Notes: generated from the letters alone by a model not told the origin. A stretch of DNA of 64,000 nucleotides from MGBC163016 sp910588905 (GCA_948616985.1 CAPGDO010000003.1:94383-158382), one strand, 5' to 3'. Shown: positions 31,449 through 41,040, numbered from the stretch's first letter. Program-made: numbers and translations.

Positions 31449-33809
31449 CTACTCGCCGGGATGGAAGTTCTGATACAGATACGGGGACTTCTCGTCGCTC
31501 GCATCGTCCAGGCTGTTGGGACCACGGTCCTCACGCGGCACGTACACGGTGGGATCTTCCATGGCAGCATTGGGATCGGCTACCTTGCTGATCTTGCAGA
31601 GGACGCCCTTGTACGGTGCGCCATAGCCCAGCTTGCCCACCTTGTACATGGGGATGAGCTTGTTGATGTTGGACTTCCACACGCCGAAGAAGTTGGGGAA
31701 TTCGCCATCCTGCTCGGGATACCACCAGCCATGGGTTGCATGGATGACGCGCTCTGACACCTCGTAGGACACGCGTGCACGCTCGCAGCACTTGCCGAAC
31801 TGGTTCTCGATGAGCACCCAGTCGCCGTCGTTGATGCCATGCTCTGCTGCCGTCTTGGGGTTGATGGTCACGAGCGGATCCGGCGTGCAGTTGCGCAGGC
31901 TGGGGATCTGACGGTGCTCGGAGTGGAAGGACACGAAATCGCGACCACCCGTGGTGAGCACGAGCGGGTATTCCTTGGCCAGCTCTGGGGTGCTGTAGGG
32001 GCTCATGGCCGGCTCCATGAAGAAGGGCAGGTCATACTCGCCGAAGTCATCATAGATGGAGGACTGGACCTCGATCATGCCCGTAGGCGTATTGAAGCCC
32101 GGTTCGCCGTCAGGACGCAGAAGGCCCTTCTCGTACTTGCGGTAGATCTGCTTCTGCTGGAAGACGCCCGCGTCACGCAGATCATTGAAGTCCCAATCAT
32201 ACTGGGTGTGGATCTGCGCATCGAAGAACTCCTCAGCGGTCTCCCAAGGCCAGGCCTCAGGGTTCAGGCGCTTGCCGACGATCATGTCGATCTCGATGTC
32301 GGACTTGCACTCGCCCGGATCCACAGCCTGGTTGATAGCACCCAGGAAGTGGGTGTTGCGCCCGAAGTGAGGCAGCACCACAGCATCCTGCGCCGCAAAG
32401 CCGGCAAGGGGCATCACCAGATCGCACAACGCCATGATGGTCGGGGTCATGAATACGTCATGGGCTGCGTTGAAATCGCACTTCATGAGGGCGTTGTACC
32501 AACGCTCAGGCTCTGCATAGCAGGTGGGAGACAGCGGGTTGGACCCATAGAAGTAGGTCATCTTGATGGGATAGGGCTGTTCAGTCTCAAGGGCCGTCAG
32601 GATGGAGTCCGGATGGCACATGGGACCGGTGGCATAGGCCGGATGATCTTCCTTGGCATCGATGCGCTTGGCGAAGACCTCGGGATCAACGTACTGGCTG
32701 GTCTCGAAGCGCCAGCGGCCCATGAAGCTTGAGGGCAGTGCCAGGATGATGCCGCCCGGGATGTCCATATAACCACAGACCGCAGCGATAGCCAACATGG
32801 CCTGACCAGCCTGGGCCCCGTTCTGCTGAGTGTCGAACGCCAAGCCCCACATGATGGATGAGGGCGAATTGGTGGCGAAGGCACGGGCAGCCCCACGGAT
32901 GGTATCCGCAGGCACCCAGGTGATCTCCTCTGCCCATTCCGGCGTGAACTGCTTCACGTGCTCAGCCAGCTCGTCAACGCCGAAGACCCACTTCTCGCAG
33001 AAGTCATGGTCATAGAGGTCTTCGCCCAGGATGACATGGAGCATGGCAAGGCCGATGGCCGCGTCAGTACCCGGACGCAGCTGCAGATGATAGGCAGCGC
33101 GGGAGCCGAGCCAAGTGAGGCGCGGATCGATGGTGATGAGCTTGGAACCACGCTTCATGAGGTCAACGATGGAATGCCCATAGAAGCCATCAGGGTTCGA
33201 TTGGAGCGGGCTCTTGCCCCACAGGATGATGTACTTGGGAACCTCGTATTCGGGATCATCGTAGCGCTGCTCGAGGAACTGAGCGTAATCCAGCTCAGGA
33301 TAGCCAGCCCCCAAGAGGAAGTCTGCCACTACAGTACGCGGTCCATAGCAGGAAGAACCGCTCATCATGAAGGAGATGTTCGGCGTCTTGAAGCATGCAT
33401 TGGCCATGGGAGGTGCATAGAGGCTGGCCTGACGTCCCGTTCCCTGGGAAACGAAGATGGATTCCGGTCCATAGTTGTCCCAGATCTTATGGACTTCCTC
33501 TTCCAGGATATCCAGGGCCTCATCCCACGTGATGCGCTCCCACGTATCCTTGCCACGATCCTCCTTGGCGCGCTTCATGGGATAGCGAATGCGATCGGGA
33601 TGATTCTCGAACTCGGTCAGCGCGAGGCACCTCGGGCAGAGACGGCCTTGGGAGATGGGGTGCTCGGGGTCGCCCTCTACCTTGACTAGCTTGCCGTCCT
33701 TGACATGCAGGATCATGCCGCATCCGACTGGATGGTCTCCTGGAGGTGACCATCCGCATGTGCGGACCAGGACCTCATCGCCCTCGACTGTCTTGTAGCC
33801 TTTCTTCAT
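31449..33809 (-). CDS. molybdopterin oxidoreductase, catalytic subunit (DMSO reductase family)
   Basis: The product of 786 aa is a bis-MGD molybdenum enzyme. Domains in order: Fe-S region (residues 18-61), molybdopterin domain with HPDRIRYPMKR near 72, SSCYGPRTV near 150 where a Mo-ligand Cys is expected, IDPRLTWLGS near 226, and a C-terminal nucleotide-binding domain with FNTPTGMIE and HGWWYPE. It groups by motif with acetylene hydratase, pyrogallol transhydroxylase and the gut catechol dehydroxylases. There is no Tat signal, so it is cytoplasmic. The Fe-S motif has C18, H26, C30, C58 and C61; the usual second Cys is replaced by His. With the small Fe-S subunit and an MFS carrier alongside, a reductive dehydroxylase or hydratase role is likely; the substrate is unknown. 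Confidence 0.88.
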   Translation of the reverse strand: MKKGYKTVEGDEVLVRTCGWSPPGDHPVGCGMILHVKDGKLVKVEGDPEHPISQGRLCPRCLALTEFENHPDRIRYPMKRAKEDRGKDTWERITWDEALDILEEEVHKIWDNYGPESIFVSQGTGRQASLYAPPMANACFKTPNISFMMSGSSCYGPRTVVADFLLGAGYPELDYAQFLEQRYDDPEYEVPKYIILWGKSPLQSNPDGFYGHSIVDLMKRGSKLITIDPRLTWLGSRAAYHLQLRPGTDAAIGLAMLHVILGEDLYDHDFCEKWVFGVDELAEHVKQFTPEWAEEITWVPADTIRGAARAFATNSPSSIMWGLAFDTQQNGAQAGQAMLAIAAVCGYMDIPGGIILALPSSFMGRWRFETSQYVDPEVFAKRIDAKEDHPAYATGPMCHPDSILTALETEQPYPIKMTYFYGSNPLSPTCYAEPERWYNALMKCDFNAAHDVFMTPTIMALCDLVMPLAGFAAQDAVVLPHFGRNTHFLGAINQAVDPGECKSDIEIDMIVGKRLNPEAWPWETAEEFFDAQIHTQYDWDFNDLRDAGVFQQKQIYRKYEKGLLRPDGEPGFNTPTGMIEVQSSIYDDFGEYDLPFFMEPAMSPYSTPELAKEYPLVLTTGGRDFVSFHSEHRQIPSLRNCTPDPLVTINPKTAAEHGINDGDWVLIENQFGKCCERARVSYEVSERVIHATHGWWYPEQDGEFPNFFGVWKSNINKLIPMYKVGKLGYGAPYKGVLCKISKVADPNAAMEDPTVYVPREDRGPNSLDDASDEKSPYLYQNFHPGE

Positions 33810-33859
33810 ACGCTTTCTCCTCTCTTCCGCTTTCCTTCTTCTGGTCCTAGAAAAAGCTT

Positions 33860-35218
33860 TCAGCTTTTGTAGGCAAGGGTGTCGAGGTCCTCGATGGCAG
33901 TGCCCTTCGTCTCATCCTTGATGAGGACCTTTGTGAACAGAGCAGCGAGCGCAAGTGGCACTAGGAACACCAGGAGCACCGTGGCGAAGGTGGAACCCGA
34001 TTGCAGCGCGCCGCCGATGATGATGGGGATGATCAAGCCGCCGATGCGCGCCACGGTGGTCACGCAGGCCTGGCCTGTTGCCCGGATCTCAGTGGGATAG
34101 GCTTCGATGGTGATGGGCTGTGGTGTGGTATAGGCATAGTTGATGGCGAAGCCCATGAAGATGACCGCAGGGACCATGAGCCCCGCACCCAGCCCCATGA
34201 AGGCGGTGATGATAACGGAGAGCGCTGCTAGGGCGATGGCAAGATAGGTACTACGGATGCGACCGATCCTGTCTGCCACGATACCCGCACAAAGGGCACC
34301 TAGGCATCCCAGGGCATTCATGAGGGTGGTGAGCCCATAGCTGGAGGCAACGGTGTAGCCGCTGTTGACCAGCACTGTGGGCATCCAATTGGTGAGGCCA
34401 TAGGACAGAGCGCAAGTAGTGAAAGCTACGAGCCAGATGCCAATGGTCACCCGGCGATACTTCTTGGAGAGCAGCTCACGGAGCTGTCCTTTGCTCTCAG
34501 CAGGAGTGATGGCGATCTCAGAAGCCTCATAACCACCCGGATGGGGATGGGCAAGCTTCTGGTTGATCCCATTGATGACCTTCATGGCCTCAGCTGTGCG
34601 CCCCTTGCGCATGAGCCACTGAACAGATTCCGGGATCATGAAGTACATGGCTATGCCGTATATGAACGGGAACCCGCCTATCAGATAGCATATACGCCAT
34701 CCGAAGCGGGGGACCACGTACATGGCCACCAATCCCGCCAAGACCCAGCCGAGCATCATGAACATCTTGGTCAGGGTGACGAAGGCGCCACGGTGGTTGG
34801 TGGGTGCGTATTCAGAGACCAAGGTCACGCTCAGCGGGATGACCGCGCCCACGCCTACACCAGAGAAGATGCGGCAGAGCGCGAAGAGGTCATAGCTGTG
34901 CACGAAGAAGATGGGTACGGTCAGGATGGAGTAGATCATGATGCTCACATTGAGCACATGCTTCCGCCCCAGCTTGTCTGCAAGATATCCTGAGAAGAAT
35001 CCACCGACCAACATGCCGATGAGGCTGAACGAAGCCAGACTGCCTGTGGCGATGAGACCCAGCTCCATCTCCGCTGAGATCTGTGGCATGGTGAAGGAGA
35101 CGATCATGAAATCGAAGCCGTCGAACACCATAGCCAAGCCGACGAAGATGAGGATCTTGATGGAGAATCTTAGACCGCCGGGCTGCTCGAGGATCTCTGA
35201 GACATACACCTTCCGCAC
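33860..35218 (-). CDS. MFS transporter, aromatic-acid/H+ symporter-like
   Basis: The product of 452 aa has twelve membrane helices and MFS loop signatures GYLADKLGRKHVL (loop 2-3) and GIVADRIGRIRS (loop 8-9). The RDPR-like N-terminal and long first segment (FVGLAMVFDGFDFMIVSF) recall the aromatic acid:proton symporter family. The start codon is GTG with GGGGGAG six nt upstream. It lies 50 bp before the molybdenum enzyme gene, so it probably imports that enzyme's substrate. Divergent from the PucR-type regulator. Confidence 0.87.
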   Translation of the reverse strand: MRKVYVSEILEQPGGLRFSIKILIFVGLAMVFDGFDFMIVSFTMPQISAEMELGLIATGSLASFSLIGMLVGGFFSGYLADKLGRKHVLNVSIMIYSILTVPIFFVHSYDLFALCRIFSGVGVGAVIPLSVTLVSEYAPTNHRGAFVTLTKMFMMLGWVLAGLVAMYVVPRFGWRICYLIGGFPFIYGIAMYFMIPESVQWLMRKGRTAEAMKVINGINQKLAHPHPGGYEASEIAITPAESKGQLRELLSKKYRRVTIGIWLVAFTTCALSYGLTNWMPTVLVNSGYTVASSYGLTTLMNALGCLGALCAGIVADRIGRIRSTYLAIALAALSVIITAFMGLGAGLMVPAVIFMGFAINYAYTTPQPITIEAYPTEIRATGQACVTTVARIGGLIIPIIIGGALQSGSTFATVLLVFLVPLALAALFTKVLIKDETKGTAIEDLDTLAYKS

Positions 35219-35553
35219 TTCGATCTCCCCCTTCCCTTGCTCTTGACAAGGCCCCCTTAGGAATCGACGAGAAGCATCTTAGAAAAGGGCGTCACGAGCG
35301 TATATTGACAGAGCAGCCAAAAGCTGATGCTGGTATTGCATGATTGTGACAATAGGAGCCAACAGGTCATTCCCTTGTCTGCCACGATGTCGGAAAATGC
35401 CTGATTGAACTGGGAAGATGTCCTTATGGCCTCTCCTATGACTCACCTTTTCTCCCTTGGAGAGCCATCGCCATCGCCTTTGCGAAAGCCACGGTTTCGT
35501 TTACCATCATCCTATCTTTGATGCTTGCAGCTGTTATGCCAGGGGGGCTGAAC
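35219..35553. promoter_or_regulatory. divergent regulatory region with palindrome ATTGTGACAAT
   Basis: 335 bp separate the MFS/molybdenum-enzyme operon from the PucR-type regulator. No gene is seen. A perfect 11-bp palindrome ATTGT-G-ACAAT lies at 35343-35353, and a second small one TCTCC-CTT-GGAGA at 35451-35463. Either may be an operator of the regulator. A TTGACA hexamer at about 35308 could be a -35 element for the plus strand, but I cannot match a -10 to it. Confidence 0.45.
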
Positions 35554-37248
35554 ATGACTGACGATCACGAGATGCATAGGATGAGATCTGAGAGTTTCGA
35601 CCGCACCATCCCCCTTCACCATATGGCCAAGGAAGCAACTGTCACGCTGAACATGCTCTTGGCCCATCTCGGCCCGAACTCGATCCTCTCCGCTCCCAAG
35701 AGAACGCGGGGGGCCTACCGCTGGGCCGTAGACATCACCGACCCAGCCGTGATCTCAGATGCCTCGTTCCAGGAGGGACTCATGTTCATCGGCCCCGCCG
35801 ATGCCATATCCTCCTTCACCGAAGCACGCGAGCTTCCTTTCGGGTCGCTGTTCATCGCTATCACCGATGAGGACGAAGTGCCATCTGGTCTGCCCCAGCG
35901 AAGCCTGGTCATCAAGGGTGAGCAGAACTATCTCCATTACGTGAAGCGCATCCAAGGGCTCTTCCTTACCCTCTGGCTCTGGGAGATGGAGCTATCCCAT
36001 ATCGTCTACGAAGGCGAAGGGCGAGCGCGACGAGGAAAGCTCCAGAAGGTCGTTGACACCCAGTGCTTCTTCGCCCCTGAATTCGTCTGCATCACTGACA
36101 CTGGCTTCAACCTCATAGCCGCATCCAAGGATATCGATCCACCTGACGGCCCCTATGCGACCCTGGTGGCCGAAGGCTGCTACAGCCCAGAGCAGATAGC
36201 ATTCCTGAAGAGGGAGGTTCTGCCTCGGGTAGGGCCGCGGAACACGACAGTGATATGCGAACCTAACGCGCTCTGCCCCTTCCATACCCTTCACATGCCC
36301 TTCTTCATCGACGGAGCCTACCTCTTCCACCTCACCATGGTCTGCAAGGAACCAGAGCTCATCGGATCCCGAGAGGACATCTTCTCCATCCTCTCTACCC
36401 ACGTGGCAGCCATCTGCACGGAATTCTGGAATGGCCATCTTGAGGTGGAGAGCTCCTGCCATAAGATCCTGATACGGATGCTAGACAACAAGAACATGAA
36501 CCAGGAGTACATCAGGACCCAGCTGAGCGCCACCGTGATCCCGAACACTGACTGCTTTCGCCTTGCCCGCTATCGGATCAACCCGGAGCTCACGTTCGAT
36601 CGAAGCCGCGAAGCCATCCGTGCGGCAGTGGATCTATTCCCTGGTCATTGCTACCCGTTCATGTACCACGATGATCTCCTGGTGCTCATCTGCTCACCCA
36701 CCAACAACCTTGGCGGCATATCCCTGCGCAAGACATTGCGTCGCACCACAGACCTGCTCTTCGAACCCTACGGCCTGGTCTGTGCGCTCTCCCAGCCGTT
36801 CCGCTACATCGGCGACATCACCTTCGCCTACCAGCAAACCAGTGATGCCTTTCGCTGTGAACGCTTGTTGAAGGCAGAGTACCCCGCAGGCTACGATGGG
36901 CAAGGCACGTTCCCGGCCATCCCCTTCGAGCATACGCTGCAATTCATGTTGGTGGATGGCAGCATAGACCCAGAGATGCACGGCAGCGTCTTCGCTCACA
37001 GCATCGTGCGGATCTTAGATGAGGAAGACCGCTCCCAAGGGGGAGATCTCATCGGCCTGCTCTGGGAATACCTCTGCACCGAGTGCAACGCGAGCGATGT
37101 GGCGAAGAAGCTCAACATGCACCGCAACACGGTGGTCTATCACATCAACAAGTTCGAGAAGCGCTTCGACCTCTCGCTCAGCCTCCCCATGGTGCGCCAC
37201 CGCCTGTATCTGGATTTCGTGCATCATTTCGCGAAGAACGCCCACTGA
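35554..37248 (+). CDS. PucR/CdaR-type transcriptional regulator
   Basis: The product of 564 aa ends in a PucR/CdaR-type HTH: a DVAKKLNMHRNTVVYHINKFEKRF block at about residues 515-540. The long N-terminal part (about 480 residues) has no motif that I recognise; it probably senses a small molecule. The start is placed at 35554 because AGGGGGG lies seven nt upstream; another ATG in frame is at 35518. Being divergent from the molybdenum-enzyme operon and upstream of the cupin/OYE genes, it is the obvious local activator of one or both. A hairpin at 37257-37284 ends it. Confidence 0.82.
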   Translation: MTDDHEMHRMRSESFDRTIPLHHMAKEATVTLNMLLAHLGPNSILSAPKRTRGAYRWAVDITDPAVISDASFQEGLMFIGPADAISSFTEARELPFGSLFIAITDEDEVPSGLPQRSLVIKGEQNYLHYVKRIQGLFLTLWLWEMELSHIVYEGEGRARRGKLQKVVDTQCFFAPEFVCITDTGFNLIAASKDIDPPDGPYATLVAEGCYSPEQIAFLKREVLPRVGPRNTTVICEPNALCPFHTLHMPFFIDGAYLFHLTMVCKEPELIGSREDIFSILSTHVAAICTEFWNGHLEVESSCHKILIRMLDNKNMNQEYIRTQLSATVIPNTDCFRLARYRINPELTFDRSREAIRAAVDLFPGHCYPFMYHDDLLVLICSPTNNLGGISLRKTLRRTTDLLFEPYGLVCALSQPFRYIGDITFAYQQTSDAFRCERLLKAEYPAGYDGQGTFPAIPFEHTLQFMLVDGSIDPEMHGSVFAHSIVRILDEEDRSQGGDLIGLLWEYLCTECNASDVAKKLNMHRNTVVYHINKFEKRFDLSLSLPMVRHRLYLDFVHHFAKNAH

Positions 37249-37256
37249 GGACGATC

Positions 37257-37284
37257 GACCCCTGAGGCGCATGCCCCAGGGGTC
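37257..37284. terminator. terminator-like hairpin between convergent regulator and cupin genes
   Basis: GACCCCTG (37257-37264) pairs with CAGGGGTC (37277-37284) in the 62-bp gap. It can serve both convergent genes. No long U tract is present on either side. Confidence 0.6.
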
Positions 37285-37310
37285 ATCATCGGGACGACAG
37301 GGATCCCCTC

Positions 37311-37838
37311 CTATTTAGCCTGGAAGATCTCCCCGTTCGCGCAGGCAAAGGAATACTCATCATTCAGCAAGAGCGAGAAATGGAAGATAGGGCGCTCCAC
37401 CCGGTTCACATACAGCGGTAGATGGGATACGCCTGCGGGCAGGAAGATGAGGGAGCTCTTGGTGAGCAGATGACGCTCTCCCTCTATCCATATCTCCACC
37501 TCACCGCAGAGGTCATAGGGATGATAGGGATCGGATCCGTAGAAGCAGAGCAGCTCATCTACGGTGTGGGAGTGCGGCTTGCCGATGGTGCCGCTCTCCC
37601 CTTCCTCCAAGGCCCATCGATCCATGTACTCGTGGTTCGGCTCGTAGTACCAGGCGGTGTTGATCTGGAAGGCTCCCGGCATCACATGGCCGTCCATCCA
37701 GTGGACCCTCTTGCGGCCCGCCTTCTCGTACTTCTCTATGGCCTCCGGTGTGCCATGGATCGCTGGAAGCTGTAGGTCTTGCAAGATGTACTTGCCCCAA
37801 ACCCCTCCGTTATCCATTACAGCAGCATGCTCATCCAT
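37311..37838 (-). CDS. cupin-fold protein (paralog 1 of 3)
   Basis: The product of 175 aa carries a single cupin domain with the metal-binding set H89, H91, E95 (HSHTVDE) and H139 (FLPAGVSH), so a mononuclear Fe/Mn/Zn site is predicted. The GSDP motif after the first block is shared with the two cupins at 41283 and 41752. About 40 extra N-terminal residues precede the domain compared with those two. Two adjacent ATGs exist (37841 and 37838); the second has AAGGA at the better spacing. It follows the flavin reductase gene by 50 bp and is probably in its operon. The reaction is unknown. Confidence 0.8.
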   Translation of the reverse strand: MDEHAAVMDNGGVWGKYILQDLQLPAIHGTPEAIEKYEKAGRKRVHWMDGHVMPGAFQINTAWYYEPNHEYMDRWALEEGESGTIGKPHSHTVDELLCFYGSDPYHPYDLCGEVEIWIEGERHLLTKSSLIFLPAGVSHLPLYVNRVERPIFHFSLLLNDEYSFACANGEIFQAK

Positions 37839-37888
37839 CATCCATCCTTTCCCTTGGTCCAACCGCTCATCCCCTTCGCAACGGGCAG

Positions 37889-39844
37889 CTATAGGATGCT
37901 CGCCACGTTGAAGCCATCGTGAACGGCCTGCATCACGCTATTGACCTTCTTGCAATCCCCGATGACATAGGTATCCGGTGCCAGGCCCGTGAGGGCTTCC
38001 ACGGCTTTCTGATCAGAGGCGAATCCCAAGGACAAGATGATGGTATCAGCCGGGATCTCCTCCTCGCGCCAGCGCTGATCGGCGATGACGGCCCCCCGCT
38101 CTGTCACCCGCGCAAGATGGCTTTGGAAGCGGAATGCCACGCCATTGTCGGCAAGCTCAGCATCAAGGCATTTGATCCACCGTCCCTTCACCACCTGCTC
38201 TGGGTTGCGGTCCACCAGCGTGACCGTCTTTCCATCCCGAGCAAGCTGGAGAGCGGTTTCGGCACCACTGGGGCCGCCACCGATGAGCACGACATGATCC
38301 CCCACCGGTACGGCTCCCGTATCCACATCTCCGAACCAGATGACGTTATTGAGCTCTTGGCCCGGGAAGTCCGGGATGCGAGGCTCCGCCCCTACAGCGA
38401 TCACCACGGCATCAGGATGAAGCTCGCGGATGCGCTCAGGGGTGGCCTCGGTATCAAGGCGCACCTCTATGAGATCGTTCTTCGCCACTTGAGCGCGCAT
38501 CCATTCCAGATAGCGGCGGATATCCTGCTTGTACTCCACCCCAGCGGCTAAGATCAGCTTTCCGCCTAAGCTGCTATCGCGCTCGAAGATCACCGACCGG
38601 CACCCGCGCTCCGCCGCCGAGAGGGCGGTCTGCATGCCCGCCGGTCCCCCGCCTACGATGGCGATGAGCTCGGCATCGGCTTTCGGTGGGATGCGCAGCA
38701 GCTGCATCTCCTTCCCGAGCTTCGGGTTGACAGCGCACCGCACGGGCACTCCCATGCCTGAGTGCTTATTGCACGTCCAGCATCGCAAGCACGGGCGCGT
38801 ATCCTCGGTCTTTCCGCGCTTGGCATCATTGACCGTGTTGCCGCCTGCCATGATGGCACGCGCCATGGCGACCATATCCGCCTGACCAGAAGCGAGGATC
38901 TCCTCCGCCTCTTCCATGGTGGTGATGGAGCCGACGGCTACAACGGGCACTGACACCGCCTTGCGGAACTGCTCGGCATAATGCACGTTGATGCAATGAG
39001 GCATGTACATGGGCTGGATCATGTACCGCATGGTGCGATCGGAGCTGCACATGCCCGCTGACACGTGGAGCAGATCGATCTTATCCTCGATCATGCGAAC
39101 GAATTCGATCGTCTCCTCCGGATGCATGCCGCCCTCTACCAGCTCATCGGCGCTGATGCGGTATTCGATGGCAAAACCTCGGCCAACCTTGGCACGGATG
39201 GCATCGAGCACCTCAAGGGCGAAGCGCGCCCGGTTCTCCAGACTGCCTCCGTAGGCGTCAGTGCGGTGGTTGCAGTAGGGGGAGAGGAACTGCGCGATCA
39301 GATGACCATGGGCACCATGAAGCATGGCCATCTCCATCCCCGCCTTCTTGCACCGCAAGAAGGCGTTGGCGAAATTCTCGATCACCTCGTCGATCATCGC
39401 CTGATCCATCTCATGGATGACCTTGAGCGGACGTCCTTCTGCCTTTGCCGCTGCCCTCTCATTGGAGTCATGGATGGATGAGGGGGCTATGTTCTCTGAG
39501 CGCGAGCGAATGGAACGGCCACCGTGCTGGATCTCGATGGAGAGCTTCGCTCCATACCGTGCTACAGCCTCGTTCACCCGGAACAGGTAGTGGATGGCAT
39601 CATCAGACCCCAGGTTCAAGCACGGTCGGAAGGTGTTGGAATAGCCGAAATCGATGGGCGTCTCCCCGATGGTCACGATAGCCGCTCCGCTCTTGGCCAG
39701 GCTCTCATAATAGGCCACCATCGCTTCGGTGCCCTCTCCGTTGAACAGGCCCATGTTGTAACCGGTTGGAGCCATCTCGATCCTGTTCTTCACCGTCACC
39801 GGCCCGAAGGTGAATGGCGTGAATACATGTTCGAACCCGCTCAT
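37889..39844 (-). CDS. Old Yellow Enzyme/enoate reductase with Fe-S and FAD domains (BaiCD/FadH-like)
   Basis: The product of 651 aa has three parts. An N-terminal FMN barrel contains HGAHGHLIAQFLSPYCNHRTD and YGGSLENRARF near residue 190. A cysteine block (CLRCWTCNKH, then VRCAVNP, about residues 350-370) binds a 4Fe-4S cluster. A C-terminal FAD/NAD domain has VGGGPAGMQTAL near 395 and LIGGGPSGAETAL near 520. This is the architecture of 2,4-dienoyl-CoA reductase, BaiCD/BaiH and related gut reductases of unsaturated steroids, acids or plant compounds. The MFS gene overlaps its start by 4 bp, so they are coupled. The substrate is unknown. Confidence 0.9.
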   Translation of the reverse strand: MSGFEHVFTPFTFGPVTVKNRIEMAPTGYNMGLFNGEGTEAMVAYYESLAKSGAAIVTIGETPIDFGYSNTFRPCLNLGSDDAIHYLFRVNEAVARYGAKLSIEIQHGGRSIRSRSENIAPSSIHDSNERAAAKAEGRPLKVIHEMDQAMIDEVIENFANAFLRCKKAGMEMAMLHGAHGHLIAQFLSPYCNHRTDAYGGSLENRARFALEVLDAIRAKVGRGFAIEYRISADELVEGGMHPEETIEFVRMIEDKIDLLHVSAGMCSSDRTMRYMIQPMYMPHCINVHYAEQFRKAVSVPVVAVGSITTMEEAEEILASGQADMVAMARAIMAGGNTVNDAKRGKTEDTRPCLRCWTCNKHSGMGVPVRCAVNPKLGKEMQLLRIPPKADAELIAIVGGGPAGMQTALSAAERGCRSVIFERDSSLGGKLILAAGVEYKQDIRRYLEWMRAQVAKNDLIEVRLDTEATPERIRELHPDAVVIAVGAEPRIPDFPGQELNNVIWFGDVDTGAVPVGDHVVLIGGGPSGAETALQLARDGKTVTLVDRNPEQVVKGRWIKCLDAELADNGVAFRFQSHLARVTERGAVIADQRWREEEIPADTIILSLGFASDQKAVEALTGLAPDTYVIGDCKKVNSVMQAVHDGFNVASIL

Positions 39845-41040
39845 GCTCTCCCCTTTCCTGATGCATTCGAATCCATTTCCGTTCTATGAGGAGCGGACCG
39901 CTTGGCCCGCAGCTTCCACCAGAGGAATGCGAAGAACCCCGCGCCCAGCACGCAGGGGCCCGAAAGGAATGCCGCTGCATATCCACAGGAATCCGCCACT
40001 GCACCGCCGATGATGGCGCCGAACCCCTGTCCGGCATCGATGCCAAGATAGAACGTTGAGCTGGCTACGCCCCGCTTCTCATCGGGAGCATCCTTGAGCA
40101 CGCATCCTTGGATAGAGGACTGAGCCGCCCCTTGGCCGAAGATGCGGAAGACCGCCCCCGCAAGGATCATCGGTAGCGACGCTGCCAGCGCGATCGCTGT
40201 CACCGCCAAGCCCTCCGATGCGAAGCCGACAAGGGCGATGCCTGTAAGCCCGCGCCTGTCCGTGATGCGACCAGCCAAGGGACGCACGAACACCATTCCC
40301 AGAGAGGAGATGAAGAAGAACCAGGCGATGCCGCTGATGCCACGCTCGTCTCCCAGCAGCACCATGAAGCTGGAGGTCAGACCCGCACAGAACGCGAAGG
40401 AAAGCGCTGACACCGAAAGGGGGATGGCATCCACATCGATGGTCTGTGCCAATGAGAACCGGGTGGGCGGCGGGGGATCATAGGGCTTGACGGGAAGCGC
40501 GAAGCTCACCCCAGCAGCTCCCAGCATGAGCAGGGCCCCTCCGAAGAAAGCCATGGCATGGCCGATGCCCTCTGCCACCGCTATCCCGAGCCCCGGGCCC
40601 AGCGACATGCCCACCATGGCAGCGATCCCCACATACCCCACGCCCTCGGCGATGCGATGGGAGGGGATGAAGTCGATGGCTATGACGGTGATGACCGTGG
40701 TCTGGATGGAGAGCGCGAGCGCATGCAAGACACGGAACGCCACGAGCATGACAGCGGTCTGGGAAAGCCCGTAGCCTATCATGGCCACTGCCCCTATGAC
40801 GAGTCCGAGCAGCATGAATCGAATGCGGTTCACATGGTCAGAGGCATATCCCACGAAGGGACGGAACGCCAAGGCGCAGAAGGAGAACATCCCAGCGATG
40901 AGGCCCGCCATGGCCGTGGTCTCGCCGATGAGCACGGCGTACTGCGCGATCAGGGGCGTCACCATATTGAAGGACAGCATATAGACCGTCTGGAGGAGCA
41001 GGCAGAGGGCAAAGCCTTTGTTCCAAAGCTTCCCGTCCAT
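39841..41040 (-). CDS. MFS transporter
   Basis: The product of 399 aa has twelve predicted membrane helices, loop GYASDHVNRIRFM between helices 2 and 3, and GRITDRRGLTGI between helices 8 and 9. A GGGGAGGG site lies 4-8 nt upstream of the ATG. The stop overlaps the flavin reductase start (ATGA), tying substrate uptake to reduction. It resembles MFS proteins of the YfkF/Bcr/arabinose-efflux class; no substrate is evident. Confidence 0.85.
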   Translation of the reverse strand: MDGKLWNKGFALCLLLQTVYMLSFNMVTPLIAQYAVLIGETTAMAGLIAGMFSFCALAFRPFVGYASDHVNRIRFMLLGLVIGAVAMIGYGLSQTAVMLVAFRVLHALALSIQTTVITVIAIDFIPSHRIAEGVGYVGIAAMVGMSLGPGLGIAVAEGIGHAMAFFGGALLMLGAAGVSFALPVKPYDPPPPTRFSLAQTIDVDAIPLSVSALSFAFCAGLTSSFMVLLGDERGISGIAWFFFISSLGMVFVRPLAGRITDRRGLTGIALVGFASEGLAVTAIALAASLPMILAGAVFRIFGQGAAQSSIQGCVLKDAPDEKRGVASSTFYLGIDAGQGFGAIIGGAVADSCGYAAAFLSGPCVLGAGFFAFLWWKLRAKRSAPHRTEMDSNASGKGRA

